DNA of 28,268 nt from DATKPC01 sp035524275. GTDB taxonomy: Bacteria > Pseudomonadota > Gammaproteobacteria > Burkholderiales > Burkholderiaceae_F. The stretch spans positions 1-28,268 of the forward strand of contig DATKPC010000082.1 in the NCBI GenBank assembly GCA_035524275.1, given 5' to 3'. The notes under the pieces are model-generated. The model was not told where the DNA came from. It saw nothing but the letters and a program-made list of their open reading frames with translations, and did not search any database. Of the stretch, positions 1-5,646 are shown one piece after another (position 1 is the stretch's first letter; the number at the start of each line of letters is the position of its first letter). A program made the position numbers and the translations under genes.

Positions 1-61
1 GCATTTCCGCGGCGCTGACGACGCCCTGGCCGCCACGACCGTGAATCCGGATCTGGAACAT
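1..61 (-). CDS. 2-oxoacid:acceptor oxidoreductase gamma subunit, N-terminal fragment (cut by window edge)
   Basis: Reading leftwards from an ATG at 61, the first 20 codons give MFQIRIHGRGGQGVVSAAEM. The RxHGRGGQGxVxAAE pattern is the hallmark N-terminus of the gamma subunit/domain of pyruvate (or other 2-oxoacid):ferredoxin oxidoreductases. These oxygen-sensitive enzymes oxidatively decarboxylate 2-oxoacids to acyl-CoA and reduce ferredoxin or a similar acceptor in the cytoplasm. A GGAG-like ribosome site lies about 9 bases upstream of the ATG. The rest of the gene, and probably the alpha and beta subunits, lie outside the window. The exact substrate (pyruvate, 2-oxoglutarate, branched-chain or aryl oxoacid) cannot be told from 20 residues. 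The FNR-type box at 147-160 fits an enzyme used under low oxygen. Confidence 0.82.
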   Translation of the reverse strand, partial: MFQIRIHGRGGQGVVSAAEM

Positions 62-119
62 CGGGCTGACTCCGTTCGACTGCGGCCGCGCACTCGCGAC
101 CCGCACCTTCCCCCGATGC

Positions 120-125
120 ATTGTT
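120..125 (-). promoter_or_regulatory. Putative -10 element of the oxidoreductase promoter
   Basis: AACAAT on the minus strand (4 of 6 to TATAAT) lies 21 bases downstream of the FNR-type box. This is the geometry of class II FNR-activated promoters, which usually lack a good -35. The predicted start near 113 would give a leader of about 52 bases before the ATG at 61. Confidence 0.4.
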
Positions 126-146
126 CCGAGTGACGGGTCGATCGGA

Positions 147-160
147 TTGACGGGGGTCAA
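147..160 (-). promoter_or_regulatory. FNR/FixK/DNR-family (CRP-FNR superfamily) operator
   Basis: The sequence TTGACGGGGGTCAA is a dyad with arms TTGAC/GTCAA around four bases. It matches the FixK-type pattern TTGA-N6-TCAA and differs from the FNR consensus TTGAT-N4-ATCAA by one base per arm. On the minus strand an AACAAT hexamer (125 down to 120) would set a start near 113, which puts the box centre at about -40.5, the class II activator position. Seen: palindrome and spacing. Inferred: oxygen- or NO-dependent activation of the oxidoreductase gene. It could also act towards the DUF1289 side, but the spacing there is not canonical. Confidence 0.55.
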
Positions 161-361
161 AGGCTCGCAGAGAACGGTCGAAGACTCCGATTGCCTACAA
201 TCCCGTCGAATCATCGAGGAATTCGTTACGCGCGATGGGCACATCCCACATGGCGCATCGTGCATCATGCGCGTTTCGCGGGCGCGGACGCCGTCGCCGC
301 AAGCCGCGCGGGATCCCGCTGGACCATCAAGGTCATTCGCGGGGGAGATGAGCCCTACGCC

Positions 362-562
362 ATGCCTGCACCTGTCGCGTCGCCTTGCGTCAACGCCTGT
401 CGCATCGAACCGGGCACCGGTTGCTGCGAGGGTTGCCTGCGCACGCTCGACGAGATCGCCGGCTGGATCTCGTACAGCGACGAGATGAAGCGCGTCGTGT
501 GGCAGCGTATCGCCGAGCGACGCGATGCGGCGGCGGAGCGCGCCGCGGAGCGGGAACGGTGA
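362..562 (+). CDS. DUF1289 family small cysteine-rich protein
   Basis: This 66-residue protein carries the DUF1289 (PF06945) signature almost at its start: SPCVNACRI at residues 7-15, then GCCEGC and RTLDEIAGW. Four cysteines occur in the CxxxC...CCxGC arrangement typical of this family and may bind a metal. The family's biochemical role is not established. The start at 362 was chosen because the conserved domain begins six residues later and family members are about 60-80 residues long. The C-terminus is a short Arg/Glu/Ala-rich helix. Its last codons overlap the next gene by four bases (GTGA), so the two are probably translated as one unit. Confidence 0.85.
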   Translation: MPAPVASPCVNACRIEPGTGCCEGCLRTLDEIAGWISYSDEMKRVVWQRIAERRDAAAERAAERER

Positions 563-1224
563 GCACGCGGCGGCTCCGCGCGGCGATCTCGGCCGTCTCC
601 GTGATCGCCGGCGGCTGCGCGACGCCGCCGGCGAGTTCGCCGGGGACCCCCTCCACGCCGACCGGCGCGACGCCGCCGGTTGCGACGACGGCGCCGGCGC
701 GCCCGGCCGGCGGGCCGCCGGTGACCGCGACGCCGCTTGCGCCACTGCCCGGCATCGCGCCGCCACCGGACCGCCCGTCCCTCGGCCTGTTCAGCGCGAT
801 CCGCGCTCCGGACGGCCAGGATCCGGTCGTGCAGCTGGCCGCGAAAGGCGCGCAGGTCTTTCGCTGCGAATCACGCGAAGGCAGCGGCTACGCCTGGACG
901 TTCAGGCAACCCGACGCCGAGCTGCTCGACGCGCGCGGGCAGGTTATCGGTCGCCACGGCGTCAACTACTCGTTCGAACATGTCGATGGCAGCCGCCTCG
1001 TCGGACGCATCCTGAAGTTCGACAAGGCGCCGAAGGACGGCGCGTTGCCGTGGCTGCTGATCGCCACCGACTACTTCGGCGACGGCCAGTTCAAGGGAGT
1101 CGACTACGTGCAGCGGATCAACACGGTCGGCGGGATGCCGCCGCCACACTGCCAGGCATCGCAGGACCAGCAGATCCTGCGCGTCGATTTCACCGCCGAC
1201 TTCGTGTTCTACCGGGCGCATTGA
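559..1224 (+). CDS. DUF3455 domain lipoprotein
   Basis: A 221-residue exported protein starting at GTG 559, four bases inside the upstream gene, with a good GGAGCGGGAA ribosome site. The N-terminus has arginines, a short hydrophobic stretch and a lipobox-like IAGGC ending at Cys20, so it is likely a lipoprotein. A low-complexity Pro/Thr/Ala linker covers about residues 22-75. From about residue 80 the domain resembles DUF3455 (PF11937): VFRCES, a YAWTF..PDAELLD segment, IGRHG, DGSRLVGR, LPWLLIATDYFGDG and VDYVQRINTVGG, ending in FVFYRAH. The family has no assigned function. Longer upstream starts in this frame run through the DUF1289 gene and were rejected. Confidence 0.8.
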   Translation: MSTRRLRAAISAVSVIAGGCATPPASSPGTPSTPTGATPPVATTAPARPAGGPPVTATPLAPLPGIAPPPDRPSLGLFSAIRAPDGQDPVVQLAAKGAQVFRCESREGSGYAWTFRQPDAELLDARGQVIGRHGVNYSFEHVDGSRLVGRILKFDKAPKDGALPWLLIATDYFGDGQFKGVDYVQRINTVGGMPPPHCQASQDQQILRVDFTADFVFYRAH

Positions 1225-1302
1225 CGGGCGAGGCGCGCCGGCCGCCGGTCCGCTAGCATCGGGGCTCCGCCGAAACGACGGACGCCAGGAAGCCGCCATC
1301 GC

Positions 1303-1905
1303 ATGCGCAAGAGCCGCACCCCCCGCCGTGACCCGATCCGTGCCACCTTCGCCGCGAGTGCCGCCGTCGCGCTAGGCGTCGCGATGTCCGCCCCGCCGGC
1401 AATGGCGGCCGCCGACGACTCGTTCATCGGACGCCCGATCTACAGCGAACCGACGACCGGACTGCAGATGCCGCCCACCTGCGTCATCGAGCCCTCATGG
1501 CGCGCGCGCGGAGGCAACGGAGACTTTGAGGTCTGGATCGTCGTCTGCGGCGAAACCTCGCGCGCGTGGCTGCTGCGCCGCCAGGTCATCGAGATGCTCG
1601 GCGCCGGACTCGCGCGCCTGCGCTTCCAGGTCGTCGACGAGCGCGTGTTCCCCGGCGAGAGCGCCGGGGAGTCGCTGAGCGTCCAGTGCACCGGCCACGG
1701 GAAGGACGCCGACGGCTATCTCGTCGTGGGCGCCAAATGGCGTCCGGACGGCAAGGAACTGCGGCTGCTGTCGGCCCTGACGGTGCTGCGGGCCGATCCG
1801 ATCAAGCAAGCTTTCGTCAACGTCGACTCTCGAAGCGTCGACTGCGTGCGCTTCCCGCAGCGGGAAGCGACGATGCGACAGTTGCAGCAACCCGGGAAGC
1901 CTTGA
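1303..1905 (+). CDS. Unrecognised exported protein
   Basis: A 200-residue protein whose family I do not recognise. The N-terminus has a basic region (several Arg in the first 17 residues) and a hydrophobic Ala-rich stretch ending in PPAMAAADD, a good signal peptidase I site near residues 35-36. The mature part holds four cysteines (TCVIEPS, VVCGETS, VQCTGHG, DCVRFP) that could form two disulfides in the periplasm. No membrane segment follows. It lies 78 bases after the DUF3455 gene on the same strand and may be cotranscribed. An AGGA sequence lies 12 bases before the ATG, a somewhat long spacing. It ends in a convergent gap with the ATPase gene. Confidence 0.7.
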   Translation: MRKSRTPRRDPIRATFAASAAVALGVAMSAPPAMAAADDSFIGRPIYSEPTTGLQMPPTCVIEPSWRARGGNGDFEVWIVVCGETSRAWLLRRQVIEMLGAGLARLRFQVVDERVFPGESAGESLSVQCTGHGKDADGYLVVGAKWRPDGKELRLLSALTVLRADPIKQAFVNVDSRSVDCVRFPQREATMRQLQQPGKP

Positions 1906-1928
1906 GAGCGGCTGGGCCGGCCCGCGGC

Positions 1929-1950
1929 GTCACGTGATGCCGGTCACGTG
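1929..1950. repeat. GTCACGTG pair in a convergent gene junction
   Basis: Two copies of GTCACGTG (1929-1936 and 1943-1950) flank a six-base spacer. Since CACGTG is its own reverse complement, the pair can fold as a 6-bp stem with an 8-base loop. It spans the last codons of the minus-strand ATPase gene and the 38-base gap after the exported-protein gene. No T-run follows on either strand, so a role as terminator is only a guess. Confidence 0.3.
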
Positions 1951-3191
1951 TCGTGGGGCGCGTCTGATCCGGCGCCGGAAGGCGCCACACCGCGATTCGG
2001 CGAGCCCGCCGCCGTCCCCGCGGATGAAGGCACATGTGCGGCCCGCAGCAGGCGCTCCAGGTGGTCCGGATCGTTCGCCAGCGCGCGCGCCCATTCGGCG
2101 CTGACCTGGCGCCGCTTGACGAGGTTGGCGAGGTCGGCCTCGAGCGTCCACATCGACTTTCCCGACCGGGCCTTCATGTCGTTGTCGAGTTCCTGGAACT
2201 TCAGCGTCTCGATCAGCCTTCGCGACGGTTCGGTGTTGGTCAATTGCTCCGCCGCGAGCACCGGCCGCGTCTCGTCGAGCGACGGCGCGAGGCGCTGATA
2301 GGTGACGCCGACGAGCGCACGCGCCAGTTCCTTCGCGCGCGTTCCCACCTCGTCCGGCGGGAAGAGCCCCAGCAGCGACTGCAGCGCGCCGACGGCGCTG
2401 TCCCCGTGGACCGTCGCCACGACCGTATGGCCCGACAGGGCCGCGCGCAGCGCGGCTGCCGCGGCGTCGCGAGTCAGGATCTCGCCGATCATCAGGATGT
2501 CCGGTCGTTGCCGCAGCGCCGCCTCGATCCCCGCCTCGAAGTCGCGGACCGAGCCCTCGCCGACCTCGCGCTGCGTCATGATCGACAACTGCGACGACAG
2601 CCGGTATTCGATCGGGCCTTCCAGCGTGATGATGTTCCTTGACCCGAAGCGCGGATCGGTATTGACGTAGTTCAGCAGCGCGGCGATCGTCGTCGACTTG
2701 CCCATCCCGGTGGCTCCGGTGACGAGGACGAGTCCGCTGCACCGGATCCATTCGCGCAGGAAGCTGTGCAGGCCGAGCCGTTCCATGCTCGGTACCGCGA
2801 GCGGCAGGACGCGGATGGACGCCGCCAGCGCGTGCTGGCCATCGGCGTCGGCCTCCCCGTGGCGAAAGAGCGTCGCGCGCAGCCGGATGGCGCTTTCCAG
2901 CGTACAGGCTCGAACGATCGACTGGCGCGGGTCGGCGTCCAGCGCGACCTGCCAGGCCGGCGCCAGGCCAGGGTCCGGGGCGCCGCGCCGCGGCGACGGG
3001 TGCATCCACGCGAAGAACTGCGCCAGCATCTCCCGTGTCACCGTGATGTCGTCGACGATCACGTATCCGGCCGGGACCCGCACATAGGGCGGCGCGCCCT
3101 CGCGCAGTTGGATGTCGGTGATTCGCGCGGTCGAGTCGCCGACGCGCACGCCCCGTGTGGCAAGGTCGAGGATGATCTGGCGGAGGTCCAT
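1944..3191 (-). CDS. PilT/DotB/VirB11-like secretion ATPase
   Basis: A 415-residue hexameric-ATPase-type protein of the type II/IV secretion superfamily. Walker A GATGMGKST is at residues 159-167, an Asp-box-like TLEGPIEY at 189-196, a degenerate Walker B DILMIGEI at 231-238 and the His-box ATVHGDS with His262. The N-terminal 60 residues (ITDIQLREGAPPYVRV...) look like the N-terminal domain of PilT/DotB/IncI-TraJ ATPases. In that family ATP hydrolysis powers pilus retraction or conjugative/effector transport at the inner membrane face. The C-terminal 40 residues are a disordered Gly/Ser/Ala/Pro tail. It lies 28 bases downstream of the TraU-like gene on the same strand, with no clear ribosome site. 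DotB-like is favoured over true PilT because of the neighbour and the unusual Walker B, but the subgroup is uncertain. Confidence 0.8.
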   Translation of the reverse strand: MDLRQIILDLATRGVRVGDSTARITDIQLREGAPPYVRVPAGYVIVDDITVTREMLAQFFAWMHPSPRRGAPDPGLAPAWQVALDADPRQSIVRACTLESAIRLRATLFRHGEADADGQHALAASIRVLPLAVPSMERLGLHSFLREWIRCSGLVLVTGATGMGKSTTIAALLNYVNTDPRFGSRNIITLEGPIEYRLSSQLSIMTQREVGEGSVRDFEAGIEAALRQRPDILMIGEILTRDAAAAALRAALSGHTVVATVHGDSAVGALQSLLGLFPPDEVGTRAKELARALVGVTYQRLAPSLDETRPVLAAEQLTNTEPSRRLIETLKFQELDNDMKARSGKSMWTLEADLANLVKRRQVSAEWARALANDPDHLERLLRAAHVPSSAGTAAGSPNRGVAPSGAGSDAPHDT

Positions 3192-3219
3192 GGGCGGGCG
3201 TCGCAGGCGGATGACGCGA

Positions 3220-4323
3220 TTATCTTCGCCCCTGGACGCAATCGGCGTAGGAATCGAAGCGCACGCAGCACGCGACGGGTCGCCAGTAGAACCAGCCGTA
3301 GCGCCCGTCCGGCGTGGCGACCGTGGGATCGCTTGCCGTGGGCAACTGCGGCAACGGCAGTTCGCCGATGCCGAAGCAGGCGGAAACCGCCGGATACGCC
3401 TGCTGCATCCGCGCCGACAGGTCGACGGGGATCGGCAGCAGGCCCAGTTGATCGCGCGCGATCGACAGGGCGCGGTAGCCGCTCTTTGCGGAATGGACGA
3501 CGGGATTGTTGCCGATGTCCCGCATTTGCCGCGGATAAAGAGGCCCCCAGCGTCCGAGGCACGCGTCGGCGCCGACGAGGCGCGCCAGCGGGTTGTCCCC
3601 GTAGAGCCACTGCGCGACGCCGGCGGCCGTGCAGGTCAGCCCGTTGCCGGCCAGCACGCGGGCCAGTGACTGGTCGCGGCACCCGGTATGCCAGTTGATG
3701 GCGTCCAGTTCCGAGGCATAGGCGAGCGCGGGCAGCAACGGGATGTCGATTTTCGAGCCGGCATCGAGGATCGCCGTCGCGACGGCGCCGGTCGGATCGC
3801 AGGGTGTCGTGCCGGACGTTGCCAGGCTCCCTGACGAGGCCGGCACGCGAGCATCCGAAGGCCGGCACGTCACGCAGGGCGGAAGACGCGACAGCAGCAG
3901 CATCTGGTCCTTCAAGGTCCAGACGTGGGCCTCGGCCGTGTCGTCGGTCGTCGACAGCGAAGCACTGCCCGTGCCGGGCGGCGCCGCACGGCCGAGCGAC
4001 GCCGCCAGGTCGGTACCCGACAACAGGCTGTCGCCGGGACGCACGACCGTCTCGACGAACGCCGCCGGCACGAACATCCGCAGCCAGTAGCCGCAGGGCA
4101 CGGTACCGCAGTAGCACGGGCCGACGACGACGGCCTGCAGGCAATCGGGCGACGGATTGATGCGTCCGGCGAGATCGCCCGGATTCCACGTGGCGGCGGC
4201 GATGGCGCCGACTGGCACGCACTCCAGCACCCAGGTTGCGGCCGCCATGCGCAGCCCGGCCCGGAGCGCGGCGCGAACCAGGAATGAAAGGCGGGCCAGG
4301 CACCGATTCGATGCAAGCTGCAC
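3220..4323 (-). CDS. TraU-like conjugal transfer protein, exported and cysteine-rich
   Basis: A protein of about 367 residues if it starts at GTG 4323. The chosen start gives a signal peptide: a basic region with several Arg, a hydrophobic MAAATWVLECVPVGAIAA core and cleavage near ATWNP. Mature features resemble TraU of F-type systems and the related ICE family (PFL_4710 type): a cysteine cluster PCYCGTVPCGYW, then FVPAAFVETVVRPGDS, LPPCVTC, ADACLGRWGPLYPR and a C-terminal YGWFYWRPVACCVRF. More than a dozen Cys suggest a disulfide-rich periplasmic protein. TraU acts in DNA transfer rather than pilus assembly in F. The frame stays open to an ATG at 4527, but that extra segment is not protein-like and contains hairpins. 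The TraU assignment is by pattern, not alignment. Confidence 0.65.
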   Translation of the reverse strand: MQLASNRCLARLSFLVRAALRAGLRMAAATWVLECVPVGAIAAATWNPGDLAGRINPSPDCLQAVVVGPCYCGTVPCGYWLRMFVPAAFVETVVRPGDSLLSGTDLAASLGRAAPPGTGSASLSTTDDTAEAHVWTLKDQMLLLSRLPPCVTCRPSDARVPASSGSLATSGTTPCDPTGAVATAILDAGSKIDIPLLPALAYASELDAINWHTGCRDQSLARVLAGNGLTCTAAGVAQWLYGDNPLARLVGADACLGRWGPLYPRQMRDIGNNPVVHSAKSGYRALSIARDQLGLLPIPVDLSARMQQAYPAVSACFGIGELPLPQLPTASDPTVATPDGRYGWFYWRPVACCVRFDSYADCVQGRR

Positions 4324-4351
4324 GCGGGTGTCCGGGATGGCGTCGGGAACG

Positions 4352-4402
4352 CCGATTTTGTGGAAATCGGGACGCGCCGGCACTCCTGTCGGCGGGAGTG
4401 CC
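4352..4402 (-). other. Two consecutive perfect stem-loops in the leader of the TraU-like gene
   Basis: CCGATTT-TGTGG-AAATCGG (4352-4370, 7-bp stem) is followed eight bases later by GGCACTCC-TGTCGGCG-GGAGTGCC (4379-4402, 8-bp stem). Both arms match perfectly. They lie between the response-regulator gene and the GTG 4323 start, in a 226-base stretch that also has an A/T-rich patch near 4423-4428. They support a non-coding leader here, and could act in termination after the regulator gene, mRNA stability or attenuation. Confidence 0.45.
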
Positions 4403-4549
4403 AGGAGAGTCGCCGGTCGGATAAAAAGCCGGCTGTCTACGAAGGGATCGGCGCAAGAGAACCGGCGGTCGGCCCGATGCGACCCGTCGCGCAGCGAATC
4501 GCGAATGACATCGATGCTCCACACCACGAACGCCGGGGCGAAAGCGTCG

Positions 4550-5503
4550 TCAGGCGTCGTCGATCAGGGCCCAGAACAAGGGTTCCGAGACGCCGGCGGC
4601 CTGCGGCGGCACCGCAAGCGCGGACCAGGCGTCGCCGGCCTCGTAGATGGCCCTTCCATCGCGGTCCCAGGGCATCACGTCGCGCGCGCGAAGCGCCGCG
4701 GCGAGCGACGGCGGGGCCTCGATCTCCTCGACAACGCGGATCGTTCGCGCGAACGCGCCGGTGTCGGCGAGAAGCAGCCGGGCACGACCGGACGAACCGC
4801 CCAGTCGAAAGCCGGGCGGAACGGCCGAGAAGCTGTATTCGACGAAGCCGCGGCTTGCCGCGACGTCGCGCAGGAGTTGCGCGAGTTCCGGATGCTCCAG
4901 CAGGCCGCCCGCCGGGCCCAGCGCGAGCGCTGCGGCAAGATGGGACGTCCGCGAGCGGAAGAACGCTTCGATCTGGTCGACGAGCACGGTCTCGAGCCCG
5001 CGCGGTCCTGCCGCGTCGGCCTTGTGCACGAACTGGTGGATCGTCCCGCGATTGAATGCCTGCACCGCGCGATGCTCGTCGCAGATCGCCGTGAGCAGCA
5101 CCCGGCGGATTCCGGCGTCGATCGGGCCGGAAAAGAACTCCAGGCCGTCCATGCCGGGCATCGCGTAGTCACAGACGATCACGGAGACCAGGTCGCGGCG
5201 GTGCGGCGCGTCCAGGACCTCGGCGACGTCCGAGAGGCGGATCTCGACATGGCGGCGGACGACCGGATGGCGACCGTCGTCCTCGATCTCGTCGTGGACC
5301 CGCGCCGCGGCGAAGGCGTCCAGTGCCGGCAGCCGGGCCTGCTCCTGCTTCAGGAAATCGAGCGCCGCGAGAGCGTCCGGAAAGGCGAGCACCGACGATA
5401 CCTCGGGGCGCTGCTCGAACAGCAGCGATGTCATTCGCAGGACGTGCGGCTCGTCGTCGACGAGGAGGACGCGGGTCGGGAAGAAGATCGGCAGGTTCGC
5501 CAT
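4550..5503 (-). CDS. Response regulator with enlarged receiver domain and unknown C-terminal region
   Basis: A 317-residue cytoplasmic protein starting at ATG 5503. The receiver hallmarks are present: acidic pair Asp17/Glu18 in LLVDDEPH, phosphoacceptor Asp112 in IVCDYAMPGMDG, Thr138 in LLTAI and Lys161 in FVHKAD. The acceptor is normally near residue 55-60, so about 50 extra residues (roughly 55-100, charged and probably helical) are inserted between beta-2 and beta-3. Residues 170-317 match no output domain I know; no HTH, GGDEF, EAL or HD signature is visible. It is divergent from the hybrid kinase gene (143 bases between starts), which makes that kinase its likely partner. A minus-strand AATAAT at 5570-5575 could serve as its -10. 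Confidence 0.85.
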   Translation of the reverse strand: MANLPIFFPTRVLLVDDEPHVLRMTSLLFEQRPEVSSVLAFPDALAALDFLKQEQARLPALDAFAAARVHDEIEDDGRHPVVRRHVEIRLSDVAEVLDAPHRRDLVSVIVCDYAMPGMDGLEFFSGPIDAGIRRVLLTAICDEHRAVQAFNRGTIHQFVHKADAAGPRGLETVLVDQIEAFFRSRTSHLAAALALGPAGGLLEHPELAQLLRDVAASRGFVEYSFSAVPPGFRLGGSSGRARLLLADTGAFARTIRVVEEIEAPPSLAAALRARDVMPWDRDGRAIYEAGDAWSALAVPPQAAGVSEPLFWALIDDA

Positions 5504-5646
5504 GCGCGGGACCGTGTCGGTGGCGGATTCGGAGGCGCCGGGCGTACGAGGTCGCACGGCCTCCCCGCCATTATTGTGTCCTCGCTGCGCCGGCCTTGCC
5601 ACGGCGATCGCCTTTCGCGCGCCGCCGCCGGCGGACGAACGCCGCG
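5504..5646. promoter_or_regulatory. Divergent promoter region between response regulator and hybrid kinase
   Basis: A 143-base region separates the two divergent start codons. The only A/T-rich patch is CATTATTGTG around 5569-5578. Read on the minus strand it contains AATAAT (5570-5575, 5 of 6 to the -10 consensus); on the plus strand it gives TTATTG. No convincing -35 was found on either strand, so the promoters probably need an activator. No operator palindrome stands out. Confidence 0.4.

Larger units (their letters stand above)
62..361. other. Divergent intergenic region between the oxidoreductase gene and the DUF1289 gene
   Basis: This 300-base stretch shows no convincing coding frame. 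It carries the leader of the minus-strand oxidoreductase gene, the palindromic FNR/FixK-type box at 147-160, a minus-strand -10-like hexamer at 120-125 and a plus-strand -10-like TACAAT at 196-201 (5 of 6 to consensus, no clear -35). The remaining 160 bases up to the DUF1289 start are a long leader in which nothing else is recognisable. A purine-rich GGGGGAGA at 341-348 lies slightly far upstream of the ATG at 362. Confidence 0.6.

Noticed and set aside
1929..1950. Intrinsic terminator at the convergent junction
   Set aside because: The repeat pair can fold but lacks a T-run on both strands, so it was kept only as a repeat.
4324..4527. N-terminal extension of the TraU-like protein to ATG 4527
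   Set aside because: It would place a charged, non-conserved segment before a good signal peptide, and the DNA holds two perfect hairpins; the GTG at 4323 fits better, though this is not proven.
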